From assembly GCA_029448655.1 (NCBI GenBank), contig JACCLO010000022.1, forward strand, positions 62,001 through 126,000: 64,000 nucleotides of DNA, given 5' to 3'. This document shows positions 54,177-63,587 of the stretch, one piece after another. Position 1 is the stretch's first letter, and each line of letters starts with the position of its first letter. The translations under genes and the position numbers were made by a program. Under the pieces are notes generated by a model. It did no database searches. It worked only from the letters and a program-made list of their open reading frames with translations, and was not told where the DNA came from. This DNA comes from Wolfiporia cocos. Lineage: Eukaryota; Basidiomycota; Agaricomycetes; Polyporales; Phaeolaceae.

Positions 54177-55211
54177 TGTCACAGATTTATCTGGGGCTTA
54201 CAGCATTTTTCCTATGATTATAGCAATTTATCAGGGATTTATATATCTAACTACAAGTTATCTACGGGTTAACTCCATTGCCATACGACAAGCTCTTAAC
54301 TGGGCTTATCAACCACATGACCAGCTTATACACCGCTACGTCACAAGACTAATGATATCATCGCAGTATCAGCGGTAACCTTACGGTCCGATATCCGCAA
54401 TACGTCATATACGTCTAGACAATAGCAATCGTCATAGCTACGTCACCCGGTCTCGCCCTTACGAGCTAGACCTGCCACGTCATAAGATCCTAGATCACAA
54501 TGACAGGCCGAGCGCGGCACGCTCGCATAATAATGTCAACACGACCATACAGCATAATATTAGCACCACGGCAATATCACTATAGGTCACGGCCTTCTCG
54601 GCCTCCCACGGACTCGGAGTTCTCCAAATCCCGGGCTTCTGCCATCACGGCGTTGCCCAAACACCGGACCTCGCCTCACGGCTAAGTCCAACACATGCCC
54701 CGATAACCATCCGGACCGGGCTGTAACACATGCCACGGTACTTCCCGTCCAATGGCATAACGACCTCGGCGTCTCGCCTTGGTCATCCAACGAAGCACGG
54801 CCAATCGCCATTATACCTCACGGTATCCGGCAACCGGCTTCTCCTATACCCGGGCTGCACCCGCGTTATCACAACAATAAGACATAATCCCTCTCTTACG
54901 ATTGGTTCGGCCATTAGGGCCTACCACGGCCATTGTAGATAGAGAGTCCTAAACATTAGATAAGATAAGCTTCGCCACTTGGCAAAGCCACATAACCCGG
55001 TAAGGTAACAGCTAGCTAGTAGCACGTGACCTTCCCGCACACATGTATATAAGTAGGAGCCAAGCGCTCTTTAACTTTAGTTCTATTCTTCTCGGCGTCC
55101 GCCGTAGAAGATACCTCCACTATCCCTGCTGCACCTGAGTGTTCTACCTCCCCAAGTCGCCTTATACTATAGGATACAGGCTTGGTGAGTCCCACAGAGC
55201 GTTCTGTGTCA
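54177..55211 (+). repeat. Solo LTR, family D
   Basis: 1035 bases, the longest LTR here, TGTCACAGATTTATC to TTCTGTGTCA, TSD GAAAA at 54172-54176 and 55212-55216. TATATAAG near 55047 precedes AGTTCTATTCTTCTC. Ends in an ACAGA/TCTGT hairpin. Small ORFs inside it are not supported. Confidence 0.9.
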
Positions 55212-55595
55212 GAAAATTCCCTTGCCATCATAATGATGACCCTACTGGTAGCGATGGGGCCTGAACAGAGCTTGCCATGGCAGGGGGTTGGGCGCACACA
55301 GGCAGACCGTCCCCTTTTCCCAATAGGCGGGTCTTAACCGCTCACAGTCCAAGCTTGTCAGCGAGGACCGTGTCTCCTTAACCCTGGAGTCCGGGTTAGG
55401 TAGGCCTCCTGCCTAAAAAGGCGGTGTGGCTTCCCTGGTTGTCATTCCACCACGGTGGGTGACGATGTATCCCCCAGATCTCAAATCTCACCCCTATTTC
55501 CTTGTCAGGAGAAGGGATGTGCGCGGCAACGAGTAATAGCCCCTGTAAGATAGAAGCCCAGACCCAAGCGCAAGCGCAAGGGCGGGGGTATAGGG

Positions 55596-55606
55596 AGATT
55601 TGTTCT
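55596..55606 (-). promoter_or_regulatory. Self-complementary primer-binding site of the composite G 5' end
   Basis: Minus-strand AGAACAAATCT, two bases inside the LTR, complementary over 11 bases to the LTR segment at 55728-55738. Confidence 0.82.
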
Positions 55607-55608
55607 TA

Positions 55609-56898
55609 TGACACAAACCAGTTGTGGGACTCACACTATAAGCTTTGAAGCGACTTGAAGAGTTGCTGGGGCTTGGTGAGGGAGCTGGTAGGCGCAGTAG
55701 AGATGATGTTTAACTATGCGAATGCAGAGAACAAATCTAAGGCTTATCGTAGCGATAGCCCTACTTATATACATGCATTGTTTGGTTACCAGGAAGGGAG
55801 CCAAACATGAAGACGGTCTGTGCGCAGATGTAACTAATACAGCTAAGTCGTAAACTACAGTAGACCATGTGCGCCGGTAATGGCCGCACCAGTAAGAAAC
55901 GTTGTTTGGACCGTAGGTCCACGTTGTGGAAGTGGCGTTGCTACGTTAGTAAGCCATGCATGTGATACCTATATACCGGTATCGGGATATGAGTAATAAC
56001 AAGGGCATTGGCATGTGATAACGAGTGGGCCGCTTATCCCATCGTACTGACATTGTCACAGACTTACCAGTCTGTACGACCCTGGCTACAGGGGAACCCC
56101 CACAAGCCTGCATAGACCATGTATCGACGCCAACGTCGTACTCATAAGGTCACCAGCCGAGCTCATAAGGACATACGTTTGCATGAGCGAGCGTAGCCTC
56201 AGTCGACCAGCCCTCAGACGGCGAAGGTGGAGCACACAGACTAGCAGTCAAGATAGGACCCCGGGTCAGAGCAGCGCAGACTGATGGTAAGAGAGGCACT
56301 TGACGTGCATTGACGAGAATCTTAAGGATGGGGCTGTAAGGCCACCATCCGTCGTAATATATACATGAGCGGTGACAACGCTAGTACTACCCTAAAGAAC
56401 AGGTCCGTGTGCTGTATCTAACAGGTCATGTGCTAGTGACGCTACATGTAACTACTGTGACCGTGATGTGTCCGTACCTGAGGCGCGCGCTACTCTACAG
56501 CGCTAACCAGACGATCAGGTGACCCATATACTCTGAGCGCGACGTGGAGGTAACTATGGAGTAGCGGAGCGGCGTACGCCTAGCGCCGCCCATACAACCT
56601 ATAGTGAGGGACGTACAGTGACCCCCCTGGGTACATCCGTGACAGACATAGCCCGGTATCGGGATATGAGTAAGGCGCGTGACACCGGAGGTTAGTCCGC
56701 TGAGTCATTGACACGTACAAACGTATTATGTACGTGTTGTTATGACTGGTGGACGTATACCGCATTGTGTACGTGTAGTTTGGTTTGGTGTACGTGTCGA
56801 CGGGCACTTAACAGCGTAACCGTTGACGGGTTTGTAGAAATACCAGATAAATAGGTAAAAATACGGGAAAAATAGTGGCATGTCCCAAATCTGTGACA
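55609..56898 (-). repeat. Family G LTR (5' LTR of composite), interrupted by solo I LTR
   Basis: TGACACAAACC to AATCTGTGACA; 694 bases without the I LTR at 56054-56644. The right flank is non-LTR sequence starting GTAGCC. Confidence 0.88.
56054..56644 (-). repeat. Solo LTR, family I, in the G LTR
   Basis: 591 bases, TGTCACAGACTT to ATCCGTGACA, TSD GACAT at 56049-56053 and 56645-56649. Terminal ACAGAC/GTCTGT hairpin with a different loop from the other I copies. Confidence 0.92.
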
Positions 56899-57888
56899 GT
56901 AGCCTAACTAAAGATACTGGGGGGAAGGAGGGTTGATGTCATGGAACTGCCAATGTGTGTTTTTCTTTACCAGTCCCAGGCTCTTCCTCATGGCAGTCAT
57001 GGGCCACTCACCACTGTTGGGAAACTCGGCAATGAATGCTCATTCCAAAAGATAGCCAGCGCTAGCCCTAGTGTGAGAACCGTGTATGAATAGCCAATAT
57101 CGCATATCGACAGCATGCTCCTGGGTGTCACAGACGTACCACGTCTGTGTGACCCTGTCTACAAGGGGATCCCTAAAGGCCTTGCAAGGCGGTGCACCAC
57201 CGCAGCAGCGGTGACGACGTCGGCTGTACCCCAAAGTGGGGACTTCTAAGAGGCGACGTACTAAGGCAGCGCACAGACAAGTAGGACTTAGAGGGGCCCT
57301 GGGCCAGCAGTCATGCAGGAAGGGTGGTAAGAGAGGGACCTAAGTCCATTGACGAGAATCTTAGAGATGGGGTATTAACCCACATCTCGACGTATTATAT
57401 ACATGCTTGTGATAACTACCGAGCAGGCCCTAAAGTAGTGGTCTGTGCGCCAACTATCTAAAGTGTCATGTGCAAGGGCACGATACATGTAAGTAATGTG
57501 ACCGTGTAACGGGTGCATGGCGTGCGCGCTATCCTACAGCGCTAATCTAATGGGTCAGCTGATCTAGACGGAATGAAATGAACGTGGAGGTGGCTGAAGC
57601 TCAGAGAGGCGCGCGCACATGCAACGGTGCCCATAAGACCTATAGCGAGAGCTGTCAGATATCCCCCAGATATTCTGTGACACTGGGTAAAGCTGAAATG
57701 GGCCAATACTTGCATCAACAGGTGCTCGGTGGCTATCTGCAGATCATACATTTTTGGATTATGGAGCCATGGAACGGCCACAAGGATGTGATGAGATATT
57801 TTGTCATCCATGGCCCCGGCAATGCCACGCTCAATCAATTCAGCTACCTTCGTCCCAGTCAGTGAGCAAATCTTGATGTGGATCTGCT
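56899..57888 (-). pseudogene. Unrecognised coding remnant split by a solo I LTR
   Basis: On the minus strand 57888-57681 is open for about 68 codons (for example G-T-K-V-A-E-L-I-E-R-G-I-A-G-A-M-D-D-K-I-S-H-H and A-T-E-H-L-L-M-Q-V-L-A-H). Skipping the I LTR and one TSD copy, the same frame continues at 57125 (E-H-A-V-D-M-R-Y-W-L-F) to a stop near 57042, with more protein-like sequence after it. I do not recognise the family; it could be a host gene or a DNA transposon. Truncated at both ends by LTR elements. Confidence 0.4.
57126..57680 (-). repeat. Solo LTR, family I, in coding remnant
   Basis: 555 bases, TGTCACAGACG to ATTCTGTGACA, TSD CTGGG at 57121-57125 and 57681-57685. Third copy of family I. 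Confidence 0.92.
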
Positions 57889-58324
57889 TGTCACGGTTTC
57901 TGTGACATGGATCAAGCGGCTCTACCCCGTCTCGATCCTCGTTACTTACAGTCTTGGTATGTACGCTTAGCCATTAGTCTACGGTGGCCGCCTCACCAGC
58001 GGTCACCTGACATCTGTCTTGCATGTAGGTCACATGTACTTAGGGAAGCGCCTTACAGCGCTCGAGCCTCTAGTTTAGGGTAGCCACGTCCTGCGTAGTT
58101 ACCAGCTCCCCTCTGTATATAAACGTCAACGCTGAGGTCTTATACCTCAGCTCTATCAATCTTGGCTAGGGGCGCGTGTGCCCCCGGTCTTACTCTGCTA
58201 TCTCTATGCGTGCTCCCTTGCCTATCGTCAACAACTCTACTTAGTTATCCCTTACTGAGTAACGACTTAGGACCATAACCGGGAGACCTAGGAGTAGTAC
58301 GACACGTTGAGTATTTCCGTGTCA
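57889..58324 (+). repeat. Family L LTR (5')
   Basis: TGTCACGGTTTCTGTGACA at the start forms a hairpin; ends ATTTCCGTGTCA. TATATAAA near 58116 precedes AGCTCTATCAAT (58149-58160). Confidence 0.88.
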
Positions 58325-59307
58325 TATTGATAGAGCTATCTTACTCCCCCCCTGCGACGTTGGTGACGACGTGGGGCCGGAGGGGTTTCTCTACGTCTGT
58401 AGGTGTGCGACGACGCGGCGGGGCATCCACTGAGCCCAATGGCCTTGGACGGCACAATTGCCAGCCCCCACTACAAGCGTTGTCATGGCGACCTCTTGCC
58501 AACAACAGTCCCCCCGGAGTGACCAACCGCCAGGACCACGGTTTGAAGCGGGACGGCCGACACCAGAGGTACGCCAGCCACCACGACGGAATGAGAACAA
58601 GGCAGCACGCTAGTAGGTGAGCTCACCATGTGGGCCCACGTGCCATGCATGGGAGCAACAGCCCGAACGCCAACAGCGTAAGCCCTACCAGGACGATCAA
58701 CCGCTATGCGTCCACCCTCGGTGGTAACAATATACGCAGCGCGTCCATAGCCCAACACAGTATGCGCCTTAGGGGGCGCGGCTAGAAGTTAACCACCGCC
58801 AGAGCCCTTTATGGGTACTCCACTCATATCTCCAGCGCGGTACCATGTCACCCCGACTCCCTCATGACGAGGACGTTACGACCTCCCCGGCCTTGCAAAC
58901 CGGACGAACGTAACCGCGGCGCCATCTCCAATCACCGCCTTTCGAGTCCTACAACACCGCCTCTCGCACAACTTGCCCTCGCGTCGAGCAACAAACAAGG
59001 CATGCCTCCGGCATGTAAAACTTAGGGGCCTACAACCACCGGCCGCTCTCGTAGTCGACGGCAACAATAAGGGAGCTTGCGCGGAGCCTGGGAACTCTAA
59101 CATGCGCACCACACCACTCCTACCAGACTACCCTCAAGATAAGAGCCAACAACAACAACAACACCAGCACGCCGCCGGAAGAGGCGCGCTGACTACCTAC
59201 AAGACCAACAGGAATACACGTACGTTCTCCCCTCCTTCAACAAATGAAGTTCCCCGACAGGGGCGACACCACTTCATCGAGGGCGATGAATTCTAAACGG
59301 GAGGTAA
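58325..59307 (+). other. Element L internal region, no recognised gene
   Basis: GC-rich, with open stretches on both strands of up to about 107 codons (for example 58973-59296 plus, 58483-58758 minus). None resembles Gag, Pol or ORF0, and none is supported by a second copy here. I regard it as non-coding carrier sequence, with the possibility of a captured gene fragment. Confidence 0.5.
58326..58337 (+). promoter_or_regulatory. Self-complementary primer-binding site of element L
   Basis: One base after the LTR. ATTGATAGAGCT is the exact reverse complement (12 of 12) of 58149-58160, about 33 bases after TATATAAA. Confidence 0.83.
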
Positions 59308-59743
59308 TGTCACGGTTTCTGTGACATGGATCGATCGGCTCTACTCCGGCTCGATCCTCGTTACTTACGTTCTAGCTAGGTACGCTTAGCCACTAGTCTA
59401 CGGTGGCCGCCTCACCAGCGGTCACCTGACATCTGTCTTGCATGTAGGTCACATGTACTTAGGGAAGCGCCTTACAGCGCTCGAGCCTCTACTTTAGGGT
59501 AGCCACGTCATGCATAGTTACCAGCTCCCCTCTGTATATAAACGTCCACGCTGAGGTCTTATACCTCAGCTCTATCAATCCTGGCTAGGGGCGCGTGTGC
59601 CCCCGGTCTTACTCTGCTATCTCTATGCGTGCTCCCTTGCCTGACGTCAACAACTCTACTTAGCTATCCCTTACTGAGTAACGACTTAGGACCATAACCG
59701 GGAGACCCAGGAGTAGTACGACACGTTGAGTATTTCCGTGTCA
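59308..59743 (+). repeat. Family L LTR (3')
   Basis: Same length as the 5' copy with several substitutions by eye (for example AAGCGG/ATCGG, TTGTCATG region), so it is older than F or B. Followed directly by family G pol. Confidence 0.88.
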
Positions 59744-62700
59744 CGCATTCATTACGCCTAACGGCCTTTACGAAGCTGTAGTCATGTACTTCGGTTTTTG
59801 TAATGCACCCAGCACGTTTCAACACATGATGAACGATATTCTAGGTGACCTTATCAGAGAAGGAAAGGTCATTGTCTACCTAGACGACATCTTAGTGTTC
59901 GGAAACGACTTGCGGGAACACCGTCGCATTGTCAAGCAAGTATTACAAACCTTGCAAGACAACGACTTGTTTGCGAAGCCTGAAAAGTGCTTCTTCGAAC
60001 AAAGCAGTATTGAATACCTGGGAATGATCATTTCCAAAGGAAAAGTCGAAATGGACCCTAAGAAGGTAGCCGGCGTAATGGACTGGCCTACACCTGCCAA
60101 GGTGAAGGACGTTCAGGCCTTTGTTGGCTTCGCCAACTACTACCGTCGGTTCATTAAGGACTTCTCCAAAGTGGTTAAGCCGTTAACCGAACTGTCCAAG
60201 AAAAACACGCAATGGAACTGGGGACCAGAACAAGCGGAAGCCTTCCAAACGCTCAAGGAAGCTTTCACATCGGCCCCAATACTCCGGATCCCAGATCAGG
60301 AGTCCCCGTTCCGCGTGGAAGCGGATTCATCTGATTACGCAACTGGTGCGGTACTATCGCAATACTCTTCGGAGGATAAGCTCTGGCACCCGGTAGCCTT
60401 TTACTCGAAATTTCTATCAGCACCCGAAAGGAACTATGAGATTTACGATAAGGAGTTGCTTGCAATCATCCGCGCTCTAGAGGAATGGAGACATTACCTC
60501 GAAGGACATCCGCACAAATTTGAAGTATGGTCGGATCACTTTAATCTGACCTATTTCAAATCGGCACAACGCCTTACCCGGAGACAGGCACGATGGAGTC
60601 TTTACCTGACAAGGTTCAACTTCACTATGTGCCACAAACCCGGTAAAACAATGCTCATGGCTGACCCTCTGTCACGGAGGCCAGACCATGAAGAGGGGGT
60701 GGAACTCGATAATCGCGATCAAATTTTGCTGAAACCGGAATATTTCACGGTTAGGGCGCTAGAAGCCGCACAGCAAGAGATACAATCAGGCGACAAGGAC
60801 CTTCTCCGACAAATCTGACAAGCCCTCATGGACGATCAAATTACCAAGGATTACCAGGAACTACTGAAAAGTGGTCCCAAGGAATTCAGTAAAGATCTCC
60901 AGGAATGGAACATGGAGGCTGGATTACTCCTCAGACGAGGAAAAGTGTACGTTCCAAAAGAGCCTAAGGAATTGCGCACGAAGATACTGGAGTTACACCA
61001 TGACCATGTGACTGCTGGACACTTCGGACGATGGAAGACCTACGAACTTCTATCACGTAATTACTGGTGGCCCGGAATGACCACAATGGTAAAGCAATAC
61101 GTGGAAGGTTGTGACACATGCCAATGCATGAAGAACCGCAACCAGACCCCGTATGGACCCCTGCAACCGCTCCCAGTACCGGAAGCACCCTGGGATACAA
61201 TCACCATTGACTTCATCGTTCACTTACCACCCAGCGGCAAATTGAAACAATTCAATGCTATTATGGTAATAGTGGACCGATTGACCAAGCGCGCGCATTT
61301 CATTCCCACGTCAGACAATATCACGGCAAAAGAATTAGCGAACCTCCTGTACCTTCGGATTTATCCGAACCACGGACTTCCGAAACAAATCATTTCGGAT
61401 AGAGGACCGCAATTCGCTTCCGAGCTATTCAAGGGATGGTGCGAACAATTGGAAATTCAGAGGTCGATGACAACCGCCTATCACCCGCAAGCAGATGGCC
61501 AGACGGAGAGAATCAACCAGATTCTAGAACAATACCTGCGATGTTACATCGACGTTATCCAAAAAGATAACTGGGTGTTCTATCTCCCCACGGCAGAATT
61601 TGCGTACAACAACGCGGCTAGTGAGACAACAAAGAATAGTCCATTCTTTGTCGAACTAGGAAGGCACCCCAATGCAGGACCTGCGGATTTGAAACCGACG
61701 CAATACTCGGATTTAAATCAATTTGCCTACGCCAGATGGTCAGCACAGGAACAGGCTAAGGCAGCAATGAAGTTAGCTGCTGAACGCTGGTCCTGGTACT
61801 ATGATCAACACAAGCGCTCGGTACCATTTAAAGTCGGCGACAAAGTACTCGTTGACGCCCGAAGCTGGCAAGACTCCGAAAGAAGTCTTAGTCCACGCTA
61901 TTTGGGACCGTTTAAGATAATTGAACAATTATCGCCGGTCACCTTTAGGGTACACATGGATGAGCAATACAGGGCTTATCACCCCGTATTCCACGCTTCC
62001 AAGTTGGTTATGTACAAGGACCCTGTGCATCAGAAGAAACCAGAGCCTCAACCAGAAATGGTCGACGGCGAAGAACTATGGGAAGTCGAGAAGATCTTAG
62101 ATCATCGTCTCCGCGCAGGAAGAATTGAATACAGAATCCGATGGAAAGGATTCGGTATCAATGACGACTCCTGGGTACGTGAAGCGGATCTCGACACGGC
62201 ATACGACATTCTGCAGGAATACAATGTTCCCCTCAGGCGATCAGCTAGAAGGAAAGAAGCAGTTCACGTCTTCGACTCTGACAGCGACGACTGGGAAGCC
62301 AACAAATGCACGTGGCCAGACGACTGGCCGCAGTATCGGGAGGAATTTGCGAAGGACCCTAAGCAGCGCATGGTTAGACACCCCAATGGGGGATGGATGT
62401 CAGCTGACATCAACCAAAACGCGGACTTGAAAATCGTAGTCGGTGAAGGCGGACGAATGCCGGAAAAAGGAACTAAGGACTCAGTCGGTTTCGACCTGTA
62501 CACTGCAACAGGCAATGTTCTGCCAGCCCACGGGCAGACAGAATACAACTCCAAACTGAAAATCCAAGTACCTTTTGGCACTTACGGACGCATCGCCCCC
62601 CGCTCTAGTCTCGCCCGAAAAGGCATAGACGTAATGGGTGGCGTTATCGACCACGATTACCAAGGCGAAGTAATCATTATTCTCCGAAATCACTCCGACA

Positions 62701-62849
62701 TATCTATTGATATCCGGGCCGGAGATAAGATTGCCCAGCTTATCTGCGAAGTTGCTAAGGACCCGCATATTACGCTACACGGAAAATCTTACTTTGAAAA
62801 GATTAAATCCGAACGCGGCACTGGTGGATTCGGCTCCACAGGAAAGTAA
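59744..62849 (+). pseudogene. Element G4 pol, RT to dUTPase, 5'-truncated
   Basis: Starts abruptly in RT (A-F-I-T-P-N-G-L-Y) at the L LTR, then Y-L-D-D near 59880, RNase H, integrase (H-H-D-H, C-D-T-C-Q, T-I-D-F-I, I-S-D-R-G, Q-T-E-R-I-N), chromodomain and complete dUTPase ending G-G-F-G-S-T-G-K at TAA 62847-62849. One nonsense codon, TGA 60816-60818, equals CGA in G2. The linker after the chromodomain lacks nine residues present in G2. Otherwise nearly identical to G2 pol. Confidence 0.88.
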
Positions 62850-62888
62850 TTGTTCCATTAGGGACAATGAAACCTGAAGAGGGGGTAA

Positions 62889-63587
62889 TGTCACAGATTT
62901 GGGACATGCCACTATTTTTCCCGTATTTGTACCTATTTATCTGGTATTTCTACGACCTTGTAGACATTTACGCTGCTAAGCGCCCATCTACACGTACACT
63001 CAACCAAACAACACGTACACAACCCGGTATACGTCCACCTGTCATAACAACACGTACATAACACGCTCGTACGCGTCAATGACTCAGCGGACTAACCTCC
63101 GGTGTCACGCGCCTTACTCATATCCCGATACCGGGCTATGTCAGTACAATTGGATAAGCGGTCCGCTCGTTATCACATGCCCATGCCCTTACGATTACTC
63201 ATATCCCGATACCGGTATATAAGAATCACATGCATGGCTTACTAACGTAGCTACAGCCACTTCCACAACATGGACCTACGGTCCAAACAAACGTTCTTAC
63301 TGGTGCAGCCATTACCGGCGCACATGGTCTATTGTAGTTTACGACTTAGCTGTATTAGTTACGTCTGCGCACAGACCGTCTTCATGTTTGGCTCCCTTAC
63401 TGGTAACCAAACAAAGCATGTATATAAGTAGGGCTATCACTGCGGATAAGCCTTAGATTTGTTCTCTGCATCTGCATAGTTGCATATCACTTCTACTTGC
63501 GCCTACCAGCTCCCTCACCAACCTTCAAGCAACCCTTCAAGTCGCCTTATCAGGTTATAGTGTGAGTCCCACAACTGGTTTGTGTCA
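62889..63587 (+). repeat. Family G LTR (3' LTR of G4)
   Basis: 699 bases, TGTCACAGATTT to TTTGTGTCA, preceded by GAAGAGGGGGTAA. Terminal CACAA-ctgg-TTTGTG hairpin. Moderately diverged from the G2 LTRs. Confidence 0.9.

Larger units (their letters stand above)
52987..55608 (-). other. Leader of the composite G 5' half, interrupted by J and D solo LTRs
   Basis: Element pieces 52987-53496, 54068-54171 and 55217-55608 align in reverse with the G2 leader at 40194-41190 (shared GGACGTATCACTGGGAAAC, CCGGGCAGCTCGGCGTGCG, GATCTGGGGGATACATCG). Together about 1 kb. No gene. Confidence 0.7.
9221..56898 (-). mobile_element. Outer composite retroelement (family C 3' half joined to family G 5' half) hosting all central insertions
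   Basis: Reading on the minus strand: family G 5' LTR (55609-56898), leader, ORF0, gag, in-frame junction near 37725, C-type ORF0 end, C gag, C pol with chromodomain and dUTPase, family C 3' LTR (9221-9722). The two end LTRs belong to different families, so this is a recombinant or deletion product rather than one transposition unit. Removing the TSD-bounded insertions restores continuous internal sequence. It is interrupted by K, A, the solo G LTR (with G2), E, J, D and I. Confidence 0.7.
57889..59743 (+). mobile_element. Element L: non-autonomous LTR element with mismatched flanks
   Basis: Two 436-base LTRs (57889-58324 and 59308-59743), internal region 983 bases, primer site 58326-58337, purine tract AACGGGAGGTAA before the 3' LTR. 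No gag or pol recognised. Flanks are CTGCT on the left and CGCAT on the right, so the two LTRs did not arise from one insertion at this site, or one flank was replaced. Confidence 0.82.

Noticed and set aside
58483..58758. 91-codon minus-strand ORF in element L as a captured gene
   Set aside because: No recognisable motif, overlaps other open frames in GC-rich DNA, and no second copy to test conservation.
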